DNA from: Welwitschia mirabilis
Lineage: Eukaryota; Gnetophyta; Gnetopsida; Welwitschiales
Assembly: GCA_051453625.1 (NCBI GenBank)
Contig: JBOZIK010000001.1
Coordinates: 126,394,803-126,458,802 of the forward strand
DNA: 64,000 bases
Direction of reading: 5' to 3'
In this document: positions 1-11,346 of the stretch, in pieces
Position numbering within the stretch: position 1 is the first letter of the stretch
Layout: each line of letters starts with the position of its first letter
Program-made: the position numbers and the translations under genes
Notes under the pieces: model-generated
Seen by the model: the letters and a program-made list of their open reading frames with translations, nothing else
Told to the model about the DNA's origin: nothing
Databases searched by the model: none

Positions 1-771
1 ACATGAAGCCATAAGAAATAGGAGCCGACTGAAAGACTATGAGGATAATCAAATTTAGTGACGATACTAGATGAGGTTGATTAGACATTTCAAGAGGTCA
101 ACTGGTTATGACAGAAACAAAATTTTTCTAGCTATTATAAACCCCTTTTTTTATCTGTTGGAAGGTATTTTTACTTGTAAAAATTCTAAAAGACTTCTAC
201 TATATATTTGCCAAAAGTCATCTTTTTAAATTATTGTGAAATCATTTGTTATGTTCATTGGTATATTCTTTAATCAAAGACAAACTAAGAGCTATTGTTA
301 TCATTATGTACTTGATCGAGTCAGTTGTACTGTATGCTTATGGATTGTACCATCTTCTCAAGCAATATAGCAATAGTATTTTGAGCTAGAGATTGGATGA
401 AACCTATGCACTTTAGCACGTCATTGTCACCACTTCGCATTCTTGCTAAAGGTTAAGACTAAGTATTACAAAAGTCTGATTGTAGAGATTATAGGTAAAT
501 CTAGAATACCTAGAAAGAGTTTAATAAAGACTAGATGAAACTTCGATAGAAGCTGATCATTAGGAGTGGAGTAGAGGGTTTCCTAAACCATCATAAATCT
601 TGTGTGCCTCTCATCAGTATTTCTATGATTTTTGTTCTTTACCTTTTAGAATAGTTTTAGTTTTTATTTTCATAAGTATTTTAGTGTTTATTTTGAGTAA
701 AGATATTTTTATGATTTATTTAATTATTTTTATATCCTATTCATTTTCCCTCTAGGATTTTTTATCCTACA
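1..771 (+). repeat. 5' LTR of the SIRE-type copia (truncated by window edge)
   Basis: This stretch aligns along its whole length with 16071-16829, for example the shared pattern around TTTTTTATCTG...GAAGGTATTTTTACTTGTAAAAAT. It ends in CCTACA immediately before a tRNA-Met primer site, as expected for a 5' LTR. Many point differences from the 3' LTR indicate an old insertion. Confidence 0.88.
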
Positions 772-773
772 TT

Positions 774-785
774 TGGTATCAAAGC
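774..785 (+). other. Primer-binding site of the copia element
   Basis: TGGTATCAAAGC lies two bases after the LTR end. It differs at one base from the usual plant copia primer site TGGTATCAGAGC, which pairs with the 3' end of initiator tRNA-Met. Confidence 0.85.
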
Positions 786-837
786 TTAGTAGAGTTTGTG
801 TTAGATCCTAATATGTTTAAACTTTCGAACCTTAAAA

Positions 838-1865
838 ATGAGTAACCTTTTAGATGGTTTTTCCACTAGTCATCCACCCATGTTTAAGGGATCAAGCTAT
901 TCATATTAGAAAGCCCGTATGAGAATCTTTCTCAGAATCCTAGATGCATACATTGAAGAGGTTATCTACAATAGTTATACTATGCCTACTCTAATTAAAC
1001 TAATGCCTATGGAAATACTATTATGATAGCAAAAACTAAAGACCAATGAACCCCCACTGATAGATCCAAATCTATCATAGACGTGCATGCTCTTCATGCA
1101 CTTTTTTATGTATTTCTTATAGATGAGTTCAGATAAACTATAAACTATGAATATGCAAAAGAAGCTTGGGATATCATTGAAATAGCATATAAAGGGACAT
1201 CCACTCTCAAGTAGGTCAAACTCTAAATGCTCATTTTCAAGTTTGAAGATATTCATATGAACGAGGAGGATACTTTACAAGAATTCTTTGCTAGACTTAC
1301 AAACATCATAAATAACATGGTAAGTCTAGGTAAAAGAATGAATGAGGCAAAGATGGTTTGAAAAGTGTTGAGATTCCTCCCAAAATGATTTGAGCTAAAA
1401 AATTTACTATAATCAAAGAAATCAAGAATATAAACCTGATGACACTTAAGTAATTTCAAGGTAATTTACAAACTTATGAATTAAAATTTTCAAAAGATAG
1501 AAAGAAAGGTATTACTTTGAAATGTATGTGAGAAGAATGCAAGTCAGAAAAATTAGATGAATATCTTAATGATGACGAAGTTGCCCTACTAGTAAGGAGA
1601 TTTAAGAAATTTTTGCATAGAATAAAGAAAGAAGGTAAGCCAACAAGAGGGACAAAAAGAGGTCACTCCAAGTTCAAAAAAGATCAAGACAAAAAGAAGG
1701 AGATCCAATGTTATGCTTGCAAAGGATATGGATACATTATAAAAGAGTGTCCAAACAATAAGATAGATTAAATAAAACCAAAAACATATTCATTCATTAC
1801 TACATGGGACAATGTAGATGAAAAGGATGATAGCAGTTCTAGCCAAGAATTAGATGGAGATAAAA
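838..1865 (+). pseudogene. copia gag (capsid and zinc knuckle), degenerate
   Basis: The reading frame opens with MSNLLDGFSTSHPPMFKGSS, the usual copia gag opening in which a PP-x-F-x-G-x-x-Y motif precedes a W/R-rich capsid (UBN2-type) domain. Frame-shifted capsid sequence follows, with many stops. A zinc knuckle of CX2CX4HX4C type starts at 1709 but its histidine is replaced by tyrosine (CYACKGYGYIIKEC). A Ser/Asp/Glu-rich tail runs into an assembly gap. Gag would form the cytoplasmic particle that packages element RNA. This copy cannot make an intact protein. Confidence 0.8.
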
Positions 1866-2639
1866 NNNNNNNNNNNNNNNNNNNNNNNNNNNNNNNNNNN
1901 NNNNNNNNNNNNNNNNNNNNNNNNNNNNNNNNNNNNNNNNNNNNNNNNNNNNNNNNNNNNNNNNNNNNNNNNNNNNNNNNNNNNNNNNNNNNNNNNNNNN
2001 NNNNNNNNNNNNNNNNNNNNNNNNNNNNNNNNNNNNNNNNNNNNNNNNNNNNNNNNNNNNNNNNNNNNNNNNNNNNNNNNNNNNNNNNNNNNNNNNNNNN
2101 NNNNNNNNNNNNNNNNNNNNNNNNNNNNNNNNNNNNNNNNNNNNNNNNNNNNNNNNNNNNNNNNNNNNNNNNNNNNNNNNNNNNNNNNNNNNNNNNNNNN
2201 NNNNNNNNNNNNNNNNNNNNNNNNNNNNNNNNNNNNNNNNNNNNNNNNNNNNNNNNNNNNNNNNNNNNNNNNNNNNNNNNNNNNNNNNNNNNNNNNNNNN
2301 NNNNNNNNNNNNNNNNNNNNNNNNNNNNNNNNNNNNNNNNNNNNNNNNNNNNNNNNNNNNNNNNNNNNNNNNNNNNNNNNNNNNNNNNNNNNNNNNNNNN
2401 NNNNNNNNNNNNNNNNNNNNNNNNNNNNNNNNNNNNNNNNNNNNNNNNNNNNNNNNNNNNNNNNNNNNNNNNNNNNNNNNNNNNNNNNNNNNNNNNNNNN
2501 NNNNNNNNNNNNNNNNNNNNNNNNNNNNNNNNNNNNNNNNNNNNNNNNNNNNNNNNNNNNNNNNNNNNNNNNNNNNNNNNNNNNNNNNNNNNNNNNNNNN
2601 NNNNNNNNNNNNNNNNNNNNNNNNNNNNNNNNNNNNNNN
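1866..2639. other. Assembly gap (N) inside copia gag
   Basis: This is a run of N between the gag acidic tail and the coiled-coil segment. The unbroken reading frames across it are artefacts of N translation. Confidence 0.99.
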
Positions 2640-2640
2640 T

Positions 2641-2928
2641 GAAAACACCTATCAAGAATTTTACGTGAAGTGTGAAAAATTGGTAAAGTGCATCAATGAT
2701 GTGAACAAAATTATGAAAAATCTCACAAAAGAAAAGGAGGAATTAAAAATGAAGTATAAGATGGTCAAATCTAAAAATTCCAAACTTTCACTAGAGGTAA
2801 ATGACTTATCACATTTTATCAATAAATTTTCATGTGGTTTAATTAAATTGGAACAAATGCTTAAAATACAGAAACTGGCTCAAGACAAGATAGGTATTGG
2901 ATTCATCCCCCAAAGTTTACAAAATTAG
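2641..2928 (+). pseudogene. copia gag C-terminal coiled-coil segment
   Basis: An open stretch rich in Lys, Glu and Leu (it includes KNLTKEKEELKMKYKMVKSK) reads as a coiled coil. It ends in DKIGIGFIPQS, matching the motif that follows the coiled coil in SIRE-type copia gag and precedes protease. It lies just after an assembly gap. The frame is open for about 95 codons and then stops. Confidence 0.7.
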
Positions 2929-3179
2929 CAAAATCAGGTAACATGGAAAAAAAGTTTTTTTTTAAAATTACATGTCATTTTTATGATAAGTCTGGTCATT
3001 CTAAGTTATTTTGTAATACTATAAAATTAATGTTGTTTTTCAATTCTATTAGTACCTTTCCTTTCAAATTTATTTCAAAAGGATATATACCACATTAGTC
3101 TACAATGACGAAGTGGGTGAGAGCTAATAATTTAAAAATCTTTTTAATTCAAACATCTTTCAAGGTATCAAATGAAACT

Positions 3180-3628
3180 AGCTAGTATTTGGATGGTGGC
3201 TGCTCTTGACATATGACAAAAGACAATTCTAGATTCAAACAGCTAGATGACTTTGATGATAAAGAAGTTACTTTCACTGATAATAGAAGAGTCAAGATTA
3301 AAAGAATCAGAAGCATTGGTAGAGGAAACTTATCCAAAATAAATGAAGTATTGTATGTTAATATTTTGAAGAATAATTTACTTAGCATCATTCAAATTTG
3401 TAATAAAGGTCATAAGGTTGTTTTTAATAGTACAAAATGCAAAGTTAGACATGGCAAAACAAATGATATTATTCTCAATGTGAATAGAATAGATAATGTC
3501 TATATTTCTACTTGTTATTTTTTCAAGAAGAACTTTGACATAAATATTTAAATCATGTAAACCATAATCATTTGAAAATAATTATTAGAAAAGAAATTAT
3601 TAAAGGAATTTTAAAAATTAATATTGAA
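3180..3628 (+). pseudogene. copia aspartic protease and start of the pre-integrase domain
   Basis: YLDGGCS followed after a stop by HMTKDNS matches the copia protease active-site region (usually W-x-L-D-S-G-C-S-x-H-M). The catalytic DSG is changed to DGG. VTFTDN, IGRGNL, VLYVNILKNNLLSI and GHKVVF follow in family order. After 3551 comes NHVNHNHLKIIIRKEII, which corresponds to the start of the GAG-pre-integrase domain, with the usual WHxRLGH motif decayed. An assembly gap then intervenes. Confidence 0.8.
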
Positions 3629-4435
3629 NNNNNNNNNNNNNNNNNNNNNNNNNNNNNNNNNNNNNNNNNNNNNNNNNNNNNNNNNNNNNNNNNNNNNNNN
3701 NNNNNNNNNNNNNNNNNNNNNNNNNNNNNNNNNNNNNNNNNNNNNNNNNNNNNNNNNNNNNNNNNNNNNNNNNNNNNNNNNNNNNNNNNNNNNNNNNNNN
3801 NNNNNNNNNNNNNNNNNNNNNNNNNNNNNNNNNNNNNNNNNNNNNNNNNNNNNNNNNNNNNNNNNNNNNNNNNNNNNNNNNNNNNNNNNNNNNNNNNNNN
3901 NNNNNNNNNNNNNNNNNNNNNNNNNNNNNNNNNNNNNNNNNNNNNNNNNNNNNNNNNNNNNNNNNNNNNNNNNNNNNNNNNNNNNNNNNNNNNNNNNNNN
4001 NNNNNNNNNNNNNNNNNNNNNNNNNNNNNNNNNNNNNNNNNNNNNNNNNNNNNNNNNNNNNNNNNNNNNNNNNNNNNNNNNNNNNNNNNNNNNNNNNNNN
4101 NNNNNNNNNNNNNNNNNNNNNNNNNNNNNNNNNNNNNNNNNNNNNNNNNNNNNNNNNNNNNNNNNNNNNNNNNNNNNNNNNNNNNNNNNNNNNNNNNNNN
4201 NNNNNNNNNNNNNNNNNNNNNNNNNNNNNNNNNNNNNNNNNNNNNNNNNNNNNNNNNNNNNNNNNNNNNNNNNNNNNNNNNNNNNNNNNNNNNNNNNNNN
4301 NNNNNNNNNNNNNNNNNNNNNNNNNNNNNNNNNNNNNNNNNNNNNNNNNNNNNNNNNNNNNNNNNNNNNNNNNNNNNNNNNNNNNNNNNNNNNNNNNNNN
4401 NNNNNNNNNNNNNNNNNNNNNNNNNNNNNNNNNNN
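3629..4435. other. Assembly gap (N) inside copia integrase
   Basis: This run of N covers the integrase zinc-finger and first catalytic Asp region. The expected missing coding length in this family is shorter than the gap, so its size is probably a placeholder. Confidence 0.98.
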
Positions 4436-5210
4436 TGATTTTGAAAACCATTTATTTGAAAAACATTATATTGACAATGGTATTGATCACCAATTCTTAG
4501 TTCCTAAAATTCCTTAACAAAATGAAATTACTGAGAGGAAAAATAGAGTCCTCCAAGAAATGGTAAGAATGATTTTGAATGAAAAGGAGATTCCAAAACA
4601 TTTTTGGACTGAAGCTGTAAGCATCACTTATTGAATCATAAATAGAGTTTACCTTAGATCCAAAATGGACAAAACTTCTTATGAGCTGTGGAAAGGAAGA
4701 CAACAAAATTTTTCATACTTTAAAGTCTTTGGAAGTAAGTGCTTTGTATTAAAGGATAGAGAATACCTAAGTAAATTTGAATCAAAGGCTAATGAAGTAA
4801 TATTTTTAGGGTACTCTACTAGAAGTATAGCTTATCATGTTTTCAACAAGAGAATCTTAACCATGGAAGAGTCAATAAATGTGAAAATAAATGATATTAG
4901 CACAAAACCTCTTCCTTCCAATGATGATGAAAACATATATCTAAGCACTTCCACTATAAAAGAAAATTCAACCAAAAAAGAAGAAGTAGTTCCAATGAAA
5001 GAAGTCACCACTAAAAAGCTTAAAGAGCTAAACGGTCATCCTTTAGGGTCAATTATTAGAGACGTTAGCTCAAAGATTAGAACAAGGGACTCTATAAAGA
5101 ATTTTTGTGCTTACATTTTCTATGTTTCACAAATTGAACTTAAGAAATTTCAAGAAGCAGAATCCCCTGAAGCACGGATGATTATCATGCAAGATGAGTT
5201 GCAATAATTC
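4436..5210 (+). pseudogene. copia integrase, core end and C-terminal part
   Basis: DFENHLFEKHY begins the region after the second catalytic Asp. PQQNEITERKNR follows, with the catalytic Glu in the E-R-K-N-R context typical of copia (a stop replaces the first Q). FWTEAV, INRVYLRS, YELWKGRQ, FKVFGSKCFVL and EVIFLGYSTRS match the copia integrase C-terminus in order. A charged linker to the RT follows and ends at a stop near 5207. At least three stops are present. Confidence 0.85.
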
Positions 5211-5454
5211 AAAAGAAATGATGTATGAAAGCTTGTTGAAAGACCAAATGACAAAAATATTATTCGAATAAAGTGGATCTTTAAAAACAAGTGTGATGAG
5301 CAAAATAGTATTACGAAAAACAAAGCAAGATTAGTGGCACAAAGCTACAATCAAATCAAAGGTATTGATGTTGGTGACACGTTTGCTTCTGTTACAAGAC
5401 TAGATAGCATTAGAATGTTTTTATCTTATGCAGCCTTTAATAATATTGAAGTAT

Positions 5455-6112
5455 NNNNNNNNNNNNNNNNNNNNNNNNNNNNNNNNNNNNNNNNNNNNNN
5501 NNNNNNNNNNNNNNNNNNNNNNNNNNNNNNNNNNNNNNNNNNNNNNNNNNNNNNNNNNNNNNNNNNNNNNNNNNNNNNNNNNNNNNNNNNNNNNNNNNNN
5601 NNNNNNNNNNNNNNNNNNNNNNNNNNNNNNNNNNNNNNNNNNNNNNNNNNNNNNNNNNNNNNNNNNNNNNNNNNNNNNNNNNNNNNNNNNNNNNNNNNNN
5701 NNNNNNNNNNNNNNNNNNNNNNNNNNNNNNNNNNNNNNNNNNNNNNNNNNNNNNNNNNNNNNNNNNNNNNNNNNNNNNNNNNNNNNNNNNNNNNNNNNNN
5801 NNNNNNNNNNNNNNNNNNNNNNNNNNNNNNNNNNNNNNNNNNNNNNNNNNNNNNNNNNNNNNNNNNNNNNNNNNNNNNNNNNNNNNNNNNNNNNNNNNNN
5901 NNNNNNNNNNNNNNNNNNNNNNNNNNNNNNNNNNNNNNNNNNNNNNNNNNNNNNNNNNNNNNNNNNNNNNNNNNNNNNNNNNNNNNNNNNNNNNNNNNNN
6001 NNNNNNNNNNNNNNNNNNNNNNNNNNNNNNNNNNNNNNNNNNNNNNNNNNNNNNNNNNNNNNNNNNNNNNNNNNNNNNNNNNNNNNNNNNNNNNNNNNNN
6101 NNNNNNNNNNNN
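5455..6112. other. Assembly gap flanked by identical 44-bp sequence (probably spurious)
   Basis: The 44 bases at 5411-5454 recur exactly at 6113-6156. Removing the N run and one copy gives uninterrupted copia RT (RMFLSYAAFNNIEV then YQIDVKS), so the contigs on the two sides most likely overlap. Confidence 0.9.
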
Positions 6113-6237
6113 TAGAATGTTTTTATCTTATGCAGCCTTTAATAATATTGAAGTATATCAAATAGATGTAAAAAGTGTCTTTTTAAATGAAACCCTCAAT
6201 GAATAAGTGTATATAAAACAATTACAAGGATTTATAG

Positions 6238-6252
6238 ATCCTCATAAATTTG
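6238..6252 (+). repeat. Left target-site duplication of the LINE
   Basis: ATCCTCATAAATTTG here is repeated exactly at 12517-12531. It is copia RT sequence (encoding PHKF), so it was duplicated when the LINE inserted. Confidence 0.9.
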
Positions 6253-7344
6253 GGGGGTTGTTAAGGTGGAGAAAAGCTTAACAAAAGAATACACCTTAGT
6301 AGAGCTCAAAGAAGGAAAGAAAGTAACTTCACCCCCTTGAGAAACTTATTAGAACATAGAAACAGATGATTACTGAGAGCTATAGAGCACCAAGCCTTTA
6401 AGGTAAACTTGTTGTAGTGAAAATTAAGAAATTTATAATCTTTATGAATATCAGAGGCTTCATATTGAACGAGAACTACTGCTAGAATTGAGAAATTTAT
6501 AATCTTTACTAAGAACCTAAGGATAAAGTTCCAGAAGCTCATTGTTGAAAAGTTGAAAAGAATGTTTGTTATATAAGATCTCAGTGGATTTGTATTTTCT
6601 CCTAAAAGAATATTATAGTAAAAGCAGAAAATAGAATTACGAATTAGTGTGCAGCTTCATTTTTAGCATTTAATAGTTACCTAAGTATAGCGACTTCACT
6701 CTCTGCGAGAACATGGCACATTGAGTTGTATTAGCTTCTACTTAGTTTCTCTTTCTATGTAGCTATAGGTTTTGTTTTTCATGTATCTGCATTCTTTGAT
6801 CCTCATGTGGTTTTCTTTTTCAGCAAACTTTTATTTAGTGGATCTTTACATGCATTAGAGAGTGATAGGAAATAACTAAGCTTTTAACAGTTCTTTTGAA
6901 AATAATGTGTGCATGTAGATAATTTCTCTGTGAAAGTCCTACATGCATCCTTTTTAAGGAATTTTACCATTCTTTCAGTCTTCTCCTTTTTTCATCTTGA
7001 ATGATCTCAAATAATTCATCCTCGTCTACTTTAAATGCATCTTTTACGAAATAAAAATTAGAAATGATTGACATATCATTCAAATCCTCATCAGCAGCTG
7101 AAGATAATAATATGACTCTAAATATTGATTGTGTTATCAATCTAGAATTTTCATAGGACCTTTTTGACAAAACTATTCATACTTTTGAACAACTTTATGC
7201 TATTATTTTTTTAACTAGTCAAATTCCTTCTTTTTTTGTTCTCAAGGATTAGATTCAAAATAATTAGGTTATTAAGAATATCAGAATCTCTGTAGTCTTA
7301 AATATGATAAAAGTTTCTTCCTTTTCGGTTTTGAAACTAAAGAT

Positions 7345-8465
7345 ATGGCAGAGGTAAAACAATAACTAGTTTGGAACATTTCAGGAACCTACCTTATTTT
7401 ACAATCATGGTTCAAAGGTTTTGATCTAGAAAAAGCTACTCAAAGTACCATTCCCATTTGTATTGAATTCTTATACTTCTAGTGAATTTTTTACCTCATG
7501 TTGATGTTTTAGCTACTAAAATTNNNNNNNNNNNNNNNNNNNNNNNNNNNNNNNNNNNNNNNNNNNNNNNNNNNNNNNNNNNNNNNNNNNNNNNNNNNNN
7601 NNNNNNNNNNNNNNNNNNNNNNNNNNNNNNNNNNNNNNNNNNNNNNNNNNNNNNNNNNNNNNNNNNNNNNNNNNNNNNNNNNNNNNNNNNNNNNNNNNNN
7701 NNNNNNNNNNNNNNNNNNNNNNNNNNNNNNNNNNNNNNNNNNNNNNNNNNNNNNNNNNNNNNNNNNNNNNNNNNNNNNNNNNNNNNNNNNNNNNNNNNNN
7801 NNNNNNNNNNNNNNNNNNNNNNNNNNNNNNNNNNNNNNNNNNNNNNNNNNNNNNNNNNNNNNNNNNNNNNNNNNNNNNNNNNNNNNNNNNNNNNNNNNNN
7901 NNNNNNNNNNNNNNNNNNNNNNNNNNNNNNNNNNNNNNNNNNNNNNNNNNNNNNNNNNNNNNNNNNNNNNNNNNNNNNNNNNNNNNNNNNNNNNNNNNNN
8001 NNNNNNNNNNNNNNNNNNNNNNNNNNNNNNNNNNNNNNNNNNNNNNNNNNNNNNNNNNNNNNNNNNNNNNNNNNNNNNNNNNNNNNNNNNNNNNNNNNNN
8101 NNNNNNNNNNNNNNNNNNNNNNNNNNNNNNNNNNNNNNNNNNNNNNNNNNNNNNNNNNNNNNNNNNNNNNNNNNNNNNNNNNNNNNNNNNNNNNNNNNNN
8201 NNNNNNNNNNNNNNNNNNNNNNNNNNNNNNNNNNNNNNNNNNNNNNNNNNNNNNNNNNNNNNNNNNNNNNNNNNNNNNNNNNNNNNNNNNNNNNNNNNNN
8301 NNNNNNNNNNNNNNNNNNNNNNAAAAGGTTACTTATTTAACTTTACCGAATCATTGTTACTATTGTAAAGAGCCTGATCATGTGAGGGCATATTGTCCTA
8401 AACTCCTAGCTAAGCTAGAAGTAGATAGAGTTTTAGCAGAAAAAGTAGCCAATGAACTCTACTAA
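7345..8465 (+). pseudogene. LINE ORF1 (DUF4283-like, CCHC zinc knuckle)
   Basis: The frame opens near 7345 with MAEVKQ. It continues WNISGTYLILQSWFKGFDLE, which resembles the DUF4283 domain common at the N-terminus of plant LINE ORF1 proteins (a W-x-P-x-F segment followed by PxWVxLP). After an N run (7524-8322) a CX2CX4HX4C zinc knuckle is intact: Cys at 8355 and 8364, His at 8379, Cys at 8394. The protein would bind element RNA. In-frame stops precede the gap. The frame ends at 8465, and the Lys/Asn-rich sequence to about 8930 is the ORF1 tail and linker. Confidence 0.72.
7524..8322. other. Assembly gap (N) inside LINE ORF1
   Basis: The gap separates the DUF4283-like N-terminus from the zinc knuckle of LINE ORF1. 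Confidence 0.98.
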
Positions 8466-8934
8466 AATATTCTGATGTAATAAAATCAACAAACTCCACA
8501 AGAAAAAGTTAATGCCAATCAAAATACTTAGGATTTAATTATAAAAAATATCATCAAAGGCAATAGGAAGTACTTAGATAAAGGAAATACTTCTAAGACC
8601 TCTACAAAAGAGTTGAATACTACTAGTTAAGATAATAAATAGGTAACCTCTATAGATCCTAGGTTAATTTCTAAGAATAACAATTCATATGAAGGATGGT
8701 AAACTATTGGTAAGAAATCTTATGCTCACGTTACAAGTATCAACCTCTTATTCACCCCTTTCAGGGTTATGAACAACATGACAAAATCTAATAGTGGTAT
8801 CATGAAACAATTTAGAACATAGATCACATCAGTAGCCAATAGTTTTGAATCTAAAAATTCATGGCAAATCATTAGAGAAGGGATTGGATCCCTTATCAAC
8901 CTCACCTCATGAATCTCATCTTGTGAAATGTTTT

Positions 8935-9420
8935 AGAAGTCTTTGATCCCCGAAAAAAATACACTATCTGGGATTATATACCTAAAAAGCACTTAGATAT
9001 ATTTTTTCTTTAAGAAGTTAAAATTTAAGTTTTCTAGCCTTAAACTGCCTATAATAGCATTTTTTCTAAGAGTACTTCCTTCATTTCTTATCATTCTAGA
9101 GACAGAGGAGAAGCAGTTATTTTCCTTCACCAAAATTTTAATAATCAGATTATTGGTCATGATCAAGGACTAGGTGATAATTGTGTTTGGATTCACTTAA
9201 ATTGGAATAATTCTAACATCAGCATGCCCAACATCTATGCTCCTTATAACATCCCAGACATATTTACTCTTTAGAAATGGCTCCAAAAATCTCTTCTAGA
9301 TGCTTCATGGGTATTAGTAGGTGATCTTAATATGATTGATAATGTTGTAGATTAAAAAAAAAGGAAATAAAGGTGGTCTTAACATAAATGATTTCGACAG
9401 CTAGATCTTTCTTAAAAGCA
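8935..9420 (+). pseudogene. LINE ORF2 endonuclease domain
   Basis: EAVIFLHQNFNNQ, DNCVWIHLNW, IYAPYNIPD and SWVLVGDLNMIDN are blocks of the AP-endonuclease-like (EEP) domain of plant L1 elements. The IYAP and GDFN motifs are conserved as IYAP and GDLN. The domain nicks the target DNA during insertion. Several stops occur. It matches block for block the minus-strand LINE at 62434-62890. Confidence 0.8.
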
Positions 9421-9859
9421 AATTCCAATTATAGGATGCCAATGCTACCACAAAAATTAATTATGCTAAGGGATGGTTTACTTAGTCCAATGCTAAAGCT
9501 AGATCAAGCTTCATTACCTCTTGGCTTAGCTAGGTTTATTTGTCTTTAAATTCAAATTTTGCTATCTCCCATCGTAAGAACCTCCCACTTTCAGCTGATT
9601 ACACCCATGTCTTATTTGATCATTTCCTTATTTTATGGTCCATCCAATCTTCTAGTGTGTAGCACTTCAACAGAGATATCTTTATTTTTAACACTGCTTT
9701 CCTTTAGAATAGTAACATGTGTTCTCTTCTCATGTACATTTGGAACCTTGTTCCTCATTCTGTTTATAAGGATGGTTGTATTAATTGGTGGAATAATAGT
9801 ATTTTACATGCTTAGCATTTCACTAAACATGCAGGTAAACTTTTATCTATAAATATAGA

Positions 9860-11095
9860 TTCTCATCAGAAAAGACTCATGTCCAAATTATAATTTCATA
9901 AACTAAAAGTTAACTCAAGGCATTACAATAACCAAGATTTTGATTTTCTAAAACTTTATAAAGATAAACTCAAATGAGTTGAGCATTATAAAGCTAAAGG
10001 TGCCCACCTTCGTGCTCGCTTATTTTGGCTAAAGATGGAAGATCAAACTTCTTTGTACTTTTTAAAATTCTTAAAAGGAAATTACTCCTCTCCTCGTATA
10101 GAAGATGGAAATGTGATTCACACCTCTAGAGAGTAGGTTTTTTCTACTAGCAAAGTCAATGACTTAGTTATCAACACTCATCTCAGTAATCTTCAGCCCT
10201 TTAATGAAAAAGTTTTTTGTGATGATCAATGCCTCTCTAAAGTTGAGCTTTTTATTACCCTTTAAAAACTTAAGGATGGCAAAGCTCTAAGTTTGGATGG
10301 TCTTCTAAGAGAATTCTTCTCTAAATTTTGGCATATAATTGGAATAAATGCTTATAATATTTACAAAGAAGCTTTACACAAAAATTCACTAAGAACTTCT
10401 CTTAACACTAAAATCATTAAACTTTTACCTAAATCGGGTGACTCGCATAACATCAATAATTGAAGACCTATTACTCTTTTGAATGTGGTTTATAAAATTA
10501 TTGACAAGGCAATGGTCAATAGATTAAACTAGTTTTGTTTAAAATAGGTACATCTTGGATAATGTGGTAACTGCAGTTGAATCCATGCATTGGGCAAATA
10601 CCTCCTCTCAATAAGATATTCTTTTGAATCTCTATTTTGCTAAAGCCTATGATAGACTTGATTGGCATTTCCTTACTAGAGTTATTTACCATCATCAACT
10701 TGGAGAAATCTTTAAGAAGCATGTTCAAATGCTTCTAGATGATACCACTTTCATTATCTACATTAATGGTATCTTCTCTCATCCCATAACCCTTTAGTGA
10801 TTAGTTAGGTAGGGGTGTTCCTTATCTCCTTATCTTTTATCATGGTAGCAGATGCTCTCGGAGCTCTTCTTAAAGCTTACCATTCTTCAGCTAATCTTCA
10901 TGGTATTTACATTCCCAATGATGATTTATTCCTCTATAGCCAATTTGCTGATGATACCTTTCTTTTGATCAAAGAAATGGAATAAAGTTTTCATAAAGCT
11001 ATAAATACTCTAAACATTTATTGTCTATCTTCAATCTCATAAATCAACTGACATAAAACCATTACCATTCATTTCACTCTTACTGAAAGTCCTAC
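9860..11095 (+). pseudogene. LINE ORF2 reverse transcriptase domain
   Basis: The blocks are in L1 order: KAKGAHLRARLFWLKMEDQ (linker before RT), DGKALSLDGLLREFF (usually G-x-S-P-G-x-D-G), KIIKLLPKSGD, RPITLLNVVYKIIDKAMVNR, and a clean catalytic box QFADDTFLL at 10941-10967. Stops and frameshifts are frequent, especially in 10530-10830. An assembly gap follows at 11096. Bases 9420-9860 are the endonuclease-RT linker. Confidence 0.85.
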
Positions 11096-11346
11096 NNNNN
11101 NNNNNNNNNNNNNNNNNNNNNNNNNNNNNNNNNNNNNNNNNNNNNNNNNNNNNNNNNNNNNNNNNNNNNNNNNNNNNNNNNNNNNNNNNNNNNNNNNNNN
11201 NNNNNNNNNNNNNNNNNNNNNNNNNNNNNNNNNNNNNNNNNNNNNNNNNNNNNNNNNNNNNNNNNNNNNNNNNNNNNNNNNNNNNNNNNNNNNNNNNNNN
11301 NNNNNNNNNNNNNNNNNNNNNNNNNNNNNNNNNNNNNNNNNNNNNN
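11096..11346. other. Assembly gap (N) in the LINE RT
   Basis: The gap lies just downstream of the FADD box. The apparent open frame across it is an artefact of N translation. Confidence 0.98.

Larger units (their letters stand above)
5211..6252 (+). pseudogene. copia reverse transcriptase, N-terminal part (split by LINE)
   Basis: The frame reads WIFKNKCDEQ, KARLVAQSYNQIKGIDVGDTF with V to S changes, then RMFLSYAAFNN and YQIDVKSVFLNETLNE. These are the standard copia RT blocks (K-x-R-L-V-A-x-G, DVKxAFLNG). The coding line breaks at PHKF (6252), where the LINE begins, and resumes at 12517 with the same PHKF and then YVYRIKKALYELKQAPR. The internal N run is flanked by identical 44-bp sequence and is probably not real. 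Confidence 0.88.

Noticed and set aside
1768-2655. Long open frames across runs of N (also 3572-4517, 5334-6206, 7482-8465, 11092-11358, 59615-60441)
   Set aside because: They exist only because N translates without stops. Only the real bases at their edges were used.
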